DNA of 64,000 nt from Macrosoma leucophasiata (taxonomy: Eukaryota; Arthropoda; Insecta; Lepidoptera; Hedylidae). The position numbers and the translations under genes were made by a program. The stretch is from the NCBI GenBank assembly GCA_036365455.1, contig JAWQUS010000030.1, positions 19,860,001-19,924,000 on the forward strand, read 5' to 3'. Positions within the stretch are counted from its first letter, which is position 1. Each line of letters starts with the position of its first letter. A model generated the notes under the pieces. The model was not told where the DNA came from, made no database searches, and saw nothing but the letters and a program-made list of their open reading frames with translations. This document shows positions 1 through 10,864 of the stretch, piece by piece.

Positions 1-90
1 CCTTTCCAAGCACATTTCCAAACGCCGAGGGTCGCCATGGGAACTTTTCGATAACAGAAAAACAATGTTACAGGTGTTACAAATAAGTTA

Positions 91-341
91 CAGTGCTCAA
101 CAAGAAATAATGCACATCGAGCCTATTATAGTGACAATCGGCTAGTTTCGGCTTTATATAGCGTTATCTCTGCTGCACACTGCCTACGCAAGCATCCGTA
201 GTCCGGTATTGGTCAAAACTTGATCAAAATGGTCGACAAACGTCAAATGGGTAAGGTGCGAAAGAGATAAAGCTCTACAGATCCGAAATAAGCCGATGTC
301 TCTTCCTGCGGACGATGTGCATTATTTATTGTTGGATACTG
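91..341. mobile_element. MITE, CAGT-ended family (copy 1)
   Basis: The segment starts CAGTGCTCAACAAGAA and ends with the near inverse complement TTATTGTTGGATACTG, so it has short terminal inverted repeats. The interior (CGGCTAGTTTCGGC..., GCGAAAGAGATAA...) recurs at 25821-26247 and 27818-28049. There is no coding capacity. The CAGT ends and TA next to some copies suggest a non-autonomous Tc1/pogo-like element, but the superfamily is an inference. Confidence 0.6.
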
Positions 342-517
342 TTTCTGTTACCTGTTACCTGTTAATATTACCATTGCATAATTTCCATACCTACTTGAAA
401 ATAGCATGTTATTAGAATCAGAATCAGAAACTCATTCATTCATTTAGGGTGACAGGCACCTATTATGACACGTCAAAAATAAACAAATAAATTAAAGTGA
501 ATAACAATTGATATACA
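342..517. other. Gene-free AT-rich stretch
   Basis: No exon-like sequence is visible. The motif AATCAGAATCAGAAACTCATT followed by a short segment ending TTATGACA around 417-470 resembles sequence near 56190-56220, so it is probably an old repeat remnant. Confidence 0.4.
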
Positions 518-804
518 TTTTTTTTTTTTTTATTTAACCGAAGTGGCAAACAAGCATGCAGATCACATTGATGTTAAGTGATGACTGCAGCCTATAGACA
601 CCCACACAAAGACCAAGGTCAAAATGCAGATGCGTTACCACTCCTGAGGCCTAAGGTATTACGCCTCTGTGCCGGAAATTACAGGGCCGTACATTACCAC
701 CTGACCGGAACACGACAGTGCTAAACACTACCATTTAGCGGCAAGTATATTAGGTAATGCGGTGGTGCCTACGCCCGCGAGCTCCGTCACTGGAGCTCTA
801 CCAC
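518..804 (-). repeat. SINE-A retroposon (full-length-like copy)
   Basis: This is one of about 20 copies of a roughly 290-bp interspersed repeat, called SINE-A here. Read on its own strand it starts near TGGTGGTAGAGCTCC, runs through GGTAATGTACGGCCCTG and ends GTTTGCCACTT...ACATAAAAAA, so its A-tail marks the 3' end; here the tail is the T-run at 518-531. It has no open frame and no clear Pol III A/B boxes. The tail resembles the 3' end of the LINE at 61.4-63.2 kb, so mobilisation by a LINE is likely (inference). Confidence 0.8.
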
Positions 805-944
805 ATGTTAAACAAGATAAAAAAAATATGTAAAGTCAAGAATATCACTAAGATAAAACTAAATATAATATGCTAATATAAAAAGTATATCAGTAGAATG
901 TCTCATTTCCTTTAGTGTATAATAACAATCGCCGAGAGCTAACA

Positions 945-1072
945 ACTTAAATTTCAGAGTGGCAACGCATCTGCATTCTGACCTCCGGCTCTATTGTAGA
1001 TGTCTATAGGATGTAATCATCACTTAACATCCATGTGAACATGCATGCCACTATCATTACATCTAAAAAAAT
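945..1072 (+). repeat. SINE-A, 3' half
   Basis: GTGGCAACGCATCTGCATT through CATTACATCTAAAAAAA matches the 3' half and A-rich tail of SINE-A in plus orientation. The 5' half is missing. Confidence 0.65.
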
Positions 1073-1440
1073 CTAAGGCGTGTTACATAGTTCGCGGGGT
1101 TGGCTTGTTCCTACTTACCTAATTAATACTATAAAAATAGAAACCTGCAGATAATTGTATAAACAGAAACCTAATATAACGACATTTACAAGAAAACTAC
1201 ATCAGTTATATTTATTTTAGTATTTATACTTATAAGCCAGTTTTTTTTTTAATTATTAATGCCTATAAAAGCAACGAAGGACCACCATGCCTTGCAGCCC
1301 TCGATCGTGTTTTAGCTATTCGTTTAATATATCCTATTAATTAAAATAAGAACTTACGTGATCAGTTTTATTTATTTTAAACCGTATTGATGATGCCTAT
1401 TACAAATGCAGGACACGGCAAGAAAAACCACTATAATTTG

Positions 1441-1490
1441 AAACCTCTTTGCTGGTGATAGAAGAAACTCTATCACGAGCAAAGAGGTTT
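1441..1490. other. 22-bp-arm inverted repeat (hairpin)
   Basis: Arm 1441-1462 and arm 1469-1490 are inverse complements with one mismatch around a 6-base loop (AGAAAC). The hairpin abuts the T-run of the SINE-A fragment that follows. Function unknown; it could be a snap-back left by retroposon integration or a remnant of a MITE. Confidence 0.6.
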
Positions 1491-1491
1491 T

Positions 1492-1990
1492 GTTTTTTTA
1501 TGTAATGGAAGTGGCAAATAAGCTTGCAGTTCATATTGATGATAAGTGATAACTGCAGCCTATTGACACTCACACAAAGACCAAGGTCAAAATGCAGATG
1601 CGTTACCACTCCTGAGTCCTAAGGAGTTATGCCTCTGTCCCAGAAATTACAGGGCCGTAGTTTCGAAGTTTAGGAACTCGAGGGCGTAGGCACCACTGCA
1701 TTACCTAATCTATTTGGTGTTGTTCTACATAATGAAGGTGACATACAAGAACACAAGTTCACATTGATGTTAAGTGATGACTGCGACCTATAGACACTTA
1801 CACAAGACCAGAAGTCAAAATGTAAATGCATTGCCCCATGTTGTTGTGATAGAAATGATTATTATGGGGCCATACATTACTATCTAACCGGAACACGATA
1901 GTATCGAACACTACCATTTGGCGGCAGATAGATTAAGTAATGCAGTGGTGCCTACGCCCTCGTTCTCCTTCACTGCAACTCTAAGTAGTG
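1492..1990 (-). repeat. Cluster of three SINE-A fragments
   Basis: 1492-1655 is the tail half of a copy in minus orientation. 1656-1725 is a short piece of the 5' half in plus orientation (CGAGGGCGTAGGCACCAC...). 1728-1983 is a second, diverged minus copy. The orientation flip shows rearrangement or insertion of one copy into another. Confidence 0.65.
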
Positions 1991-3110
1991 TGGTAGTGTA
2001 AGTACCTCCTAGGACTCCTAGCAAACCTGCAGACATCAAACTGACCACGTATGCTTGCATTTTTCTAAAACCTATTTTTTTAAATCACAATAATAATTGG
2101 TAGGTTGTATGTTGCACATGCACAAATGCTTCCTGTAAAAAGCCACTCTATAAATTTAAGTAAGTTTCACTTAGGTTCGATTGCAAAACAAAACAACTGC
2201 ACATCATTTCGACAATAATCTTATTCTAAGTTCGATTGCTCCAAAATATTTGTAAAAGTGAAAATATTTGTAAAATTTTATATCACTAGACAAGGTAGTT
2301 GAAAGGTATTAAGGAATGACTCTACATATTTCTGGAGAGGTTCGAAAACTCTGCTGCAGTAGACTTAAGTAATTGTGTGGTCTTTGGCCTCACTTTAAAA
2401 ATGTCTTATATAAAACTATGTTTCTACTTAATATACCTACATTAATAATTGAGCATTTTATTTAATAGCTTTAATTTAATGAATTACCAAAGTACTCACC
2501 CAAATTTCAGCTGTCACCAGTTACCATAGCAACAGAAAACAAAACCACAAACATCACAACCACATCACTTCATTTTAAAAATATCCCAAAACTATTTCCA
2601 AAATGTTTGTCACTTTCTCATTTATAATCTGTGAAAAAAACTCTGGCAAGCACGTGCGTTTTCGTGAAAAAAGGAAAACATTCGAAAATTAAATTCGTTC
2701 GTAAGCACTCGTGCGTCGCCGTCGACTGCCGCGCGACTGCGGCTACAATACGATGACCTCTTCCGTCCCTTCCACACTGCAATCGATAGAGTGAGACAAG
2801 TACATATATTCTTGAAAACCTTGGATCGAATGTTGGCAAAAAAATGCAGCTTTTTCCTTTAATTGTTGACTAGCTTTCAATCCAGTGTTGCAAGTACCTG
2901 ATTTATGATCATTACACTCTTTCGTGGTCACACGCATGTCCGCTTACGGTTTATCATTTCTTGTCCCTTATCTTCAGGTTCTAAGCTAATGGTCAGAAAG
3001 AAATGGCGCCTTATGTAGGCAACTTATCGGGATTCCTTAGTTGCATAATGCATAACATATTCACACCATATATACACTGATTAGATCTTAACACGATAAC
3101 GTGTTATACT
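1990..3110. other. Gene-free intergenic stretch
   Basis: AT-rich to about 2600, then a short GC-richer patch (2690-2790) containing CGTCGCCGTCGACTGCCGCG. No open frame with recognisable protein content and no exon-like structure on either strand. The patch could be regulatory, but nothing proves it. Confidence 0.4.
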
Positions 3111-3600
3111 GTCGCTTTGACGACCCCACCGTGAGCGGAAGAATTTTCTTCTTTCTACTGGAAGAAAATGATTCTATTCGTACTAGTGCAGTCAGTCGAC
3201 CGAACAATAGCGTTCAAACCATTCTAATAGGGCGGTAGTAAATGCTCTAACGCAAGGTGGGCAGCAGCGTCCCACGATAAAACTACCGCCCCTGCGATCG
3301 CCAATCCGTGCCAATCCGTGCCAATGGCAAACGTGGCGATTGTAGCATATCCCCCTTTTGGGGAGGCTTTGGCCCAGCGGTGGACATCTCCCGGAAATGC
3401 CAACGGCATCTATATTCTAGTTGTAGCAAACCACTACTGCTACGCCCCCGCCCCTGCGATCGCCAATCCGCATGCCAAGCGTGGCGATTGTAGCATATCC
3501 CCCTTTTGGAGAGGCTTTGGCCCAGCAGTGGACATCTCCCGGAAATGCCAATGGCATCTATATTCTAGTTGTAGCAAACCACTACTGTTACGCTAGGGTA
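3111..3600 (+). repeat. Repeat family C (RTE-tail SINE-like) with internal tandem duplication
   Basis: Shares GAAGAATTTTCTTCT, GGGCAGCAGCG and CTTTGGCCCAGC...GTGGACATCT with 29515-30110 and, inverted, with 16270-16400. A block of about 150-162 bp (CCTGCGATCGCCAATCC... to ...AACCACTACTG) occurs twice in a row, at about 3291 and 3453. The 'CCCAGCAGTGGACAT' motif is typical of insect RTE-type LINE 3' ends, so the family is probably a LINE-tailed SINE (inference). Confidence 0.6.
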
Positions 3601-5227
3601 CTGGGAGGTAAGTGCTTTTGCTTAATGGATTTTCCCATTTTCTGTAAGTTTCCCACTGCCCCATTAGAGTTTAGAAATGTGTCTGGAGACTCTGGAGATG
3701 CAGTAACTGGCAAATTGGGAGTGCTTGCTTGATTTAATTGGTGTACTTCGCTTCGCTCATACTGAAAAATAACAAAAAATAGCTCTTTTCGGAAAACTCT
3801 TGAAATAAAGACCAGAGGTTTTGTTCCTCCCTCGAACTAAGGAACTTGGCATAAAGCTATACCTACTTTATGCCAAGTTCAACAAAATCAGAAAAAAAAG
3901 TGTGTGTACTTATGTACGCACGTAAAGAGTTCTTTAGCGTAACAATCAAATGTACCAGAAATAAAACAAAACGTCAAAAATGTATAGCGACTAACTTCAG
4001 ACCGTTGCTTTTATCTGCCGGTGTGCGCGCGCATCGTAAAAATTCACTCTTACATTTTTTTGCAATCGCGCCAAAAGAAGTACATAATTATTACTTTAAA
4101 ATCTACTCGATTACTATGGACATCGGTACTCTGCCAAGCTCCTAATTTCTCATCAGATCATCCATCCAGTAAATATCATATAAGTTAATTCCGAGAAAAA
4201 AAGGCCAACAGGCACTCTGCTTATTCAATCAATCCTTCAGCGCGATAGTTGGTGACGTTGACGCGACAGCTGATGCGAACAAATTGACAGATAGATTATC
4301 TGCACGCTAAACGGTGGGCTTGAAACTTGTAGCTCAGCCTCCATCGTTAATTATTTTGCATTTTTGTGTTTCTGAAGACGGAGTGGCTGGCGCGGTTCTA
4401 GAATAAGATTTTGGGAGTGGTCATATGATGTATGGAGTAATATAGGAGTGGTAAGGCAAGAAGGTATATTGAAAAGTTATATTTAGAACTTTTCGCTAGC
4501 GGATTGCTTTATTGGAGATTTCCTTGTGGAGAAATGGCAAGATCCTAGCTAAAGATAAAGTGGAAACCACACTAGGCATTTTAACACAACTGACTCACTA
4601 CACATATTCAACATTATGTTTTAGGCTTCCGAATGAGATCTATTCGTAGACTTTTGTAGATCGTAGACATGTGTACGAGTAGACGAATTCGTAGCACAAA
4701 CTTCGTAGGCCATCGCAAAAGTCATAAGGAATTTTATAAAAAACATTGCACATTTTTTATGGCCGCCCAGGCCTGACGCATTTAAAATTTTACGCACAAC
4801 TTGCAGAAACTTTAATGTTAACAGACATCAAAAACATAACGTTGAAAACGTTTTATTAATTATCTGCTGCTGTAAAAACGCAATCAACAACTTAATCTAA
4901 TGAGATTTTATTAAAACGAGAAGGAGCAATCTTTTTTACTTTTGTTTACTTTTTGGTGGGGTCCATAGATTAAACAAGATAAGTACCCTTGACGTTAACA
5001 TGGGTTGCGCGGGAAAAGAGTCCGCCATTTTGAAATATGGCCGCGCGTCCGCGCTTCGCACAAAGGAATTAATGAGGACTGAGACAGAGCGAACAGGATT
5101 GGTTAAGTTGTAGGGTGTCAGTACAAGAATTATTAATGGGACTGTAATGCTAAAAAATATTGCAAAAGTATAAGAATAAGGGTTACCATAACTTTTGTTA
5201 GGTACGTTCCAGTTGTGATGATAGATG
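3601..5227. repeat. Gene-free stretch with interspersed repeat L
   Basis: 3899-4086 is a diverged repeat (TACGCACGTAAAGA..., AACTTCAGACCG, TTGCAATCGCGCC) that recurs at 59566-59762 in NUP42 intron 1. No host gene is visible in the rest. Confidence 0.5.
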
Positions 5228-5431
5228 ATTTATTTATGGAATGAAGTGGCAAACAAGCACATAGTTCACGTGAAACCAGCGATTTTAATGTACATAGATG
5301 TCGCCACTCCTGAGGTCGTAAATTATAGCCCCGTACATGACCACCTAATCAGAACACAATAGTTCTGAATACTACCAATTAGCGACAAGTAGCGGTGGTG
5401 CCTAGGCTCGCGAACTCCGCCATTGCACTTA
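5228..5431 (-). repeat. SINE-A, diverged
   Basis: TATTTATGGAATGAAGTGGC through GCGAACTCCGCCATTGC is a diverged, internally deleted SINE-A in minus orientation. Confidence 0.6.
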
Positions 5432-5582
5432 AAAATTTTAAATTAAATTAATCTACCACAAGTTAAAAATATTCTTGATGTTGCAGCTTTATTATGACAA
5501 CCAAATTCATTATTTTCTCAGTTTCTTTTGAAATAGGGAAATGGAGGAATTTGTAAATAACTGATTCTTTCCATATTATACA

Positions 5583-6667
5583 CTAGCTGACCCGGCAAAC
5601 TTCGTATAGCCTTACAATGAAATAATGTGTCAAAGGTTTGATATTGTATAGGAAAATGAAATTAAATGTAGAGTTAGTATTAATTAGCAAATTTTTCTTC
5701 AAATTTTGCATGAATATTACTAACAGGCGCCATTTAGTAGGTACTTTTTTAGTTTAGCCCGGACATACATAGAGACAAACAGACAATAAATCTGAAAACT
5801 ATATTTTTGGCTTCGATTTCTATTGTAGATCACGTCCCAAGTATTCTTTTTAAAAATATTCAATGTACAGTTTTGACTTTCCTACGATTTTATTAAATGT
5901 AGAGATTCCCGTGGGAATGAGGGGTTTTCCAGCAGTAAAAAGTAGCCTAAATGTTGGCCAGGCTTAGTATCTATACACCACAAAAAGTTTCATTCGAATC
6001 CGTTCAGTATCATCGGAGATTAGCCTGGACAAAGGGACAAACAGACAAACAGACAGACAACAAACAAACAGACAGACAATACAAGCCTGTCACTGTTCAT
6101 AGCAGAAATCCACGTTTTATTATAGTCTATTTTCCGTGTCTATTTTCATGCTTGGACACGACCATTGTTGACATTTTCGTCTCTGAGCGTAACGAGTGCC
6201 AACATACATAGTAGTTATAATATCCGTGTTTTATGAGAAGAGCACATACAAGGATTATTGCAGCTTTGCATCGTTACAATGCACTTTTATAATGTGTAAT
6301 AAATTATAAACTGCCACGGTAGCCTAGTGGTAGCAGGTCACTACTACTACGCTGAGGTCCTGGGCTTCGATTCCCGGGTAGAGGGTTATCAGAGATAATG
6401 GTGTAAAGTCCTTTATCTCCGGTTCTATTCGGATATAGCCTAAATGTTGGCCAGGCTTAGTATCTATACACCACAAAAAGTTTCATTCGAATCCGTTCAG
6501 TATCTTCGGCGATTAGCCTGGACAAAGGGACAAACAGACAGACAATAAAATTAAAAATCATTGAAAAGTGTTCTAATACTATTTTAACATCGCCCCCAAT
6601 TAGTTTTTCGTAAATATATACAATGTACAGACACGCGGGTTTTACTTTTTTATTATATGTATATAGA
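5583..6667 (-). mobile_element. Non-autonomous Helitron-like element, disrupted
   Basis: On the minus strand the element begins A|TCTATATACATATAATA at 6667 and ends GTCAGCTAG|T at 5583, the A|TC...CTAG|T boundary of Helitrons. Its 3' end (CGAAGTTTGCCGGGTCAGCTAG family) is shared with 10608-10864. The interior carries a duplicated block of about 90 bp (TTGGCCAGGCTTAGTATC... at about 5952 and 6444) and a tRNA-SINE at about 6311. No Rep/helicase coding sequence. Confidence 0.7.
6311..6430 (+). repeat. tRNA-derived SINE, 5' part
   Basis: GGTAGCCTAGTGGTAGCAGG (A box region) and TGGGCTTCGATTCCCGG (B box) are split-promoter motifs of a tRNA-derived Pol III retroposon, followed by the family-specific TTATCAGAGATAA...TTTATCTCCGG. 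Other copies lie at 9425, 21440, 28880, 41435 and 47600. Truncated at the 3' side. Confidence 0.7.
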
Positions 6668-7082
6668 TGTATAAATAATTGTTTCGTTTCTTTTTAACTT
6701 ATTATGTGTTTTTTATTATAATTAGTGGTTATTCACTTTAGGTAGTTTAAAAAAGAAATGACGATGTAAAAGTGCTCTCCAGGAGCCTAATTATATGAAA
6801 TAAATGAATAAACTTATTATTATTGAGCTTCAGAAACCTGTTATGACACTAAGGTTGTAAGTCTGTCTACCGCCAAATTATAATTTTCTGCGCTCCTCTT
6901 TAATCCCAATGTATCAAGCTACAATCGAAAGAAATGTACGGTAGATCACATCCTTATTTGTGTGACTATAAAGTCTAATCTAGAATGGTTTTGGATCACC
7001 GGAAACTTCTTCGATGGTAGGTTGTTGTTGCTGGTGTCCATGATGGAATTCCCGCGTCATAAAGAGGGACTGGCGGCGCTTT
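6668..7082. other. Gene-free stretch
   Basis: AT-rich to 6830, then mixed sequence. CCGCCAAATTATA near 6868 recurs near 8891 next to SINE-A debris. No gene is seen. Confidence 0.35.
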
Positions 7083-7379
7083 TAGGCCTATTTTTCACGG
7101 GGATGCCATGGCGGCGCAACCAGTCGCTGCCACCAACAAAATATAAACAGCTCTATATAGCGTCCGTATAGCATCCGTATAGTGTCCGTTTTGCCACCAA
7201 TTTGGCGGCGGGACCAGCTCGGACGCCAGCACACAATGCTACAGGCCGCGCCGCGCCGCTACGCTGGTTGCGCCACCACTAATCCCTCTATCACTGTATG
7301 GTCACTCGGCCGCCAGTCCCGACACCACCGTATAGCGACGGGTTGCGCCGCCATAGTGTCTCGGTGAAATATACCCCTT
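7083..7379. mobile_element. GC-rich MITE with long terminal inverted repeats
   Basis: Left end ATTTTTCACGGGGATGCC...GGCGGCGCAACC pairs with the right end GGTTGCGCCGCCATAGTG...ATACCCC in inverse orientation. The arms are about 40 bp with some mismatches. The interior is GC-rich and non-coding. The target-site duplication is not clear, so the superfamily is not assigned. Confidence 0.6.
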
Positions 7380-7800
7380 AATCTATAGGTAGCTAAATAT
7401 TTAAATTTTATTTTGGCGCACACAACAAACCGAATGTGTATAAATTCCCCTATACAGCCCATATCATCGTCACTCTACAGAGCACAATAAAGATCTTACA
7501 AGTTTAGCATACGTTACTTTTGTGCGGGGATCGGACCCGCGGAAGCTCGCTGCAGTTTGTGTACTTGCTTTTTGTGCTGACCATAATATTCTTAACTTTC
7601 TATAGGTAGCATGATTCTTAGACCACCTTGTCTGGTGGCGTAAGAGTATTTGTAATCACAGTGAAATGCTCTAGAGCAACAACAATACATTATGTTTTAA
7701 TATAGAATATTTCATAACACAGAATTTATAACTAAAATAATAATTTGTCATAATTTTATTTTTCACAATAACACATGCGAGTGGATTAAGAAATAAGAAA

Positions 7801-7880
7801 AAATACTTCGGGCTCGTATTGAACCTACGATATCAGGATAACCAGTCCAGCCGTTATAGCACTATGCTACCGAAGCCCCG
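7801..7880 (-). repeat. tRNA-like sequence (SINE head or tRNA pseudogene)
   Basis: On the minus strand, GCTTCGG...CCGAAGT can form an acceptor-like stem and TAGCATAGTGC / GTAGGTTCAATAC resemble A and B boxes, followed by a T-run. The D and anticodon arms do not fold cleanly. It resembles the tRNA-like unit at 14579-14655 (shared CGGCTGGACT). More likely retroposon-derived than a working tRNA. Confidence 0.45.
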
Positions 7881-8059
7881 AACGTTGCATTTCTCTTTCT
7901 CTTTTTTTGGTTTAACGGAATTTTCTTTAACTTCTAAAAGAATAACATGAAAACTATATAATGTTAATTAAGGTACGATTCCAAACTCAGCAGCACGCAG
8001 CAGTGCTTCCGCAGCACTACTGGTCTCCATATAATTATTATCTATGAATTTATATGAGA

Positions 8060-8249
8060 CTAGCTGTTGCCTGCGGCTTCTTCCGCGTGGACGTCGTTTT
8101 ATTATCCTGAATTTTCTTGCTTGCTCTTGCTATAAACCTCACGGAGCCCGAGGCCTTTCCAATGAATGCAAAATCGTGGAAATCGGTTCGTGCGTTCTGG
8201 AGTTATAGCGTCAGGAAGGAAAACCCGACTTATTTTTATATAATAGAGA
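8060..8249 (-). mobile_element. Short non-autonomous Helitron-like element
   Basis: On the minus strand it starts A|TCTCTATTATATAAAA at 8249 and ends GGCAACAGCTAG|T at 8060. A 190-bp element with the Helitron end structure and an internal GAACCGATTTCCACG motif common to insect elements of this type. No coding capacity. Confidence 0.65.
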
Positions 8250-9424
8250 TTACATCCCGAACTCTGAACTACGCGACATGATAAGTATCGGCAACAATGA
8301 TTAGTTTAAAAGGCAAGCCCTTATATAATAACTTTTTCTCAAAGAAAATTAAAGCTCAAAAAGGTACCTTAATGAGAAATAAAAAGTTACCCGCTAATTT
8401 TGAGCCGGTGCCAAAAATACAGGAATTCGAAATTGTAACCAACTGCAAACAATAGATATGCAAGGCATATGTTGCGTTGCATTCCGCGCTTCCAAGTTTT
8501 TCTTCTTTTCCAATAAATAGATACTTTTTAGCACGATCGTGATCTTATGCACCGAAATTTGATTGTGCTTTCTAATATTTATCAAACCTGTATTTTATTG
8601 GTGCTCTTGTACCTACAGGGCAGAAACAGGGACATCTTATTTTAAACAGTAGCGAAAATTAAACACTTTTCACGTGCGTTGTCTTTGGAGCATACTAAGA
8701 TAGTCTTAGAAGAGTAGAGTTACAAACGAGAGTATTTTAAAGATTGTCGGAGACTGCTTATATATTTCCGGCCGAGATTTTTAGGACCCAATATTCCCGA
8801 CACAGGGTCGCAACAGTTTAGTCCTCCGGAGTGGCAATGCGCAGCTCGGAGTTCGAGGGTAGGCATCACCGCATCACCTCCTATTCTATCTGCCGCCAAA
8901 TTATAGTAGTGATGGCACTATGGTAGTGGTGGTCAAAAATACTCAACGTAAAATCAGTGAAATTAGTTTCTGTGTTAAGCGCGAGTGTTTTAAAAGATTA
9001 AATTCACATTTTATTTACTCATAAAGTAGATTACCATACAAAAACTTGAATCGCCTTAGTATAATCCCGTCAGCGATTGGCTAACCCGTCAATAAGAGAA
9101 ATAGTCAAGTGGGTATTTAAATGCGTTAAATGTAACAGTGACAGGTGACGTTGATCCGCCATAATCCGCTGAACGGTCAAACAGACCCGGGCGGCGAGAA
9201 CAGGTTAGAAATATGACTTGAGGTGTTGTTACCTCTGGTAAAGCAGCTAAGTGCGAGTTGGACTTGCCCATGAAGGGTTCCGTAGTCCGTAGCAAGTAGG
9301 TAATAAGTAGGTATATAGGTAATATTTTTTTTTGCAGTTTATGAAAATATGCCATATCTTAAAACTAATAAAAATATCTAGTTCAAACTAAATTTCTTTG
9401 AAATTTTACACTGAGGACTACTCC
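8250..9424. other. Gene-free stretch with SINE-A debris
   Basis: 8820-8935 holds rearranged SINE-A pieces (CGGAGTGGCAATGCGC, AGTTCGAGGGTAGGCATCACC). The rest shows no exon-like or repeat structure that I can name. Confidence 0.4.
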
Positions 9425-9968
9425 ATAGATTTTTTTACGTAACTTCACGCCTAAAATCCCCGAATGGGTAGGCAGAAGAGAATTCATGCATACTAGCATA
9501 CATGCAAACACTCCCGATTCGCCGATAACGTTTTGGCCCATGTAACAACAGGTGGTGAGCCTGTGGAGGAACGGGTGGAAGTGTTCCTCCGGCGAAAAGG
9601 GAGGATCCTCCGACCAGGCAAGGTGATAGTGCCTGGCGGGCCGCGGCCCAACGATTGACGTTGGAAAGTTGTATATATGCCAACTCTTGAGAAAGCTTCG
9701 TATGTGCGATGTAATTCGCATGCACGCCATCTATCGTACTAGACAAGTACTGTGTGGAGTGGACGCTACAAGCCTATTGACATCTCCGGACACATTACCA
9801 AATTCCAAGGTAATGGGATACTTCCAGAAAAGGTAAAAATCCTAATAGAACTAGATATAAAGGATTTCGTTCCGTTCTGAACTCACATCTCTGATAACCC
9901 CGACCCGGATATCGAACATAGAACCCCAGAGTAGTAGTAGTGTCCTGCTACCACCAGACTAATGAGAA
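9425..9968 (-). repeat. tRNA-derived SINE interrupted by a ~210-bp insertion
   Basis: The 3' part (GTAACTTCACGCCTAAAATCCCCG...) is at 9435-9562 and the 5' part (CATCTCCGGACACATTACC ... tRNA head near 9935) at 9770-9968, in minus orientation. Compared with the copy at 41435-41757 the continuity is broken between AGCCTGT and AGCCTAT, which flank an unrelated, GC-richer block at about 9563-9769. The near repeat of AGCCT at both edges suggests a small target-site duplication. Confidence 0.6.
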
Positions 9969-10545
9969 GTTTAGTCACGCCAGATCCCTCACGAGGTAGA
10001 CTGATGATTAGTCTTACTGTAGATATACCTAGGGGTTACAAGTAAAAAAACTTGCTCACCCATTGACCTACATGTACTAAAGTACTAAACAGGACATTAG
10101 CCTTGGTGCCATGGTTTCAGTTTTTTGCCCACAATTAACTACACTTTCCCATAGTAACACGACACGACAGTTATAATACCCTTCCTGCATTCATGAAAAA
10201 ACTTGAGGGTAATAAGTTTAAACGAACCTTACATAAATGGCTTCTTGACAATTGTATATATGACATAAACGAATATGAAATATGTTGTTATAATAATTCT
10301 AATTAATCCAATATATTATGTAAGTTTTCAATGACCTTAATCTAAGTAAACAATATCTATAATTTTAATGTAATTCAACTCTGTATGACCTCAATCAATT
10401 TAAATAATGTAATAATAATTATCTTGTAAAATCAATAATGTATAATACAATCATTTGCACATCCGCTTGCGGATTGAATACATGTTCTGACATAAAGAAA
10501 AATGTAATTGTATTCTAGCAAATAAATGACTTATCTTATCTAGCT
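9969..10545 (+). mobile_element. LINE 3' end (ORF2 C-terminus plus UTR)
   Basis: Around 10190-10310 one frame reads ...NKFKRTLHKWLLDNCIYD..., a C-terminal signature common in CR1/Jockey-like LINE ORF2 proteins, and then stops. A 3' UTR follows, ending in a short CTTAT repeat near 10530-10545 (a LINE-style tail). The reverse-transcriptase core is absent, so this is a 5'-truncated copy. Confidence 0.55.
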
Positions 10546-10607
10546 GTCGTGAAAACGTCGTACTAAATATCTGTTGAATTGTTTTGAGTTGGTGTTGTTT
10601 TGAGTTA

Positions 10608-10864
10608 TCTATAATATATAAAAATGCAACCCGTTTTCCTTGGTCACGGCATCACGCGTGAATTGCAGGACCGATTTGGCTAGTTTTGGTTTTGAATGAT
10701 TTTTGGAAGTCCAGGGAAGGTTTGAAAGGTAAGAAAATATGAATAAATTGAAGGGAAATAGTAAAAATCACAATTTCATTTTTCCATACAAATAGTCCGT
10801 ATCTATCAAACCTTTGACTCATTATTTCATTGTGAGGCATTACGAAGTTTGCCGGGTCAGCTAG
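10608..10864 (+). mobile_element. Non-autonomous Helitron-like element
   Basis: Starts A|TCTATAATATATAAAAATG and ends TGCCGGGTCAGCTAG|T, 257 bp, the A|TC...CTAG|T rule of Helitrons. The 3' 30 bases match the element at 5583-6667. No coding capacity. Confidence 0.7.

Noticed and set aside
2618..2937. Minus-strand gene start near a GC-rich patch
   Set aside because: The two short frames have no recognisable domain, no partner exons with matching phase were found, and composition alone is not enough.
7801..7880. A minus-strand tRNA gene
   Set aside because: A/B box-like motifs are present, but the T and anticodon arms are not canonical. Treated as retroposon-derived.
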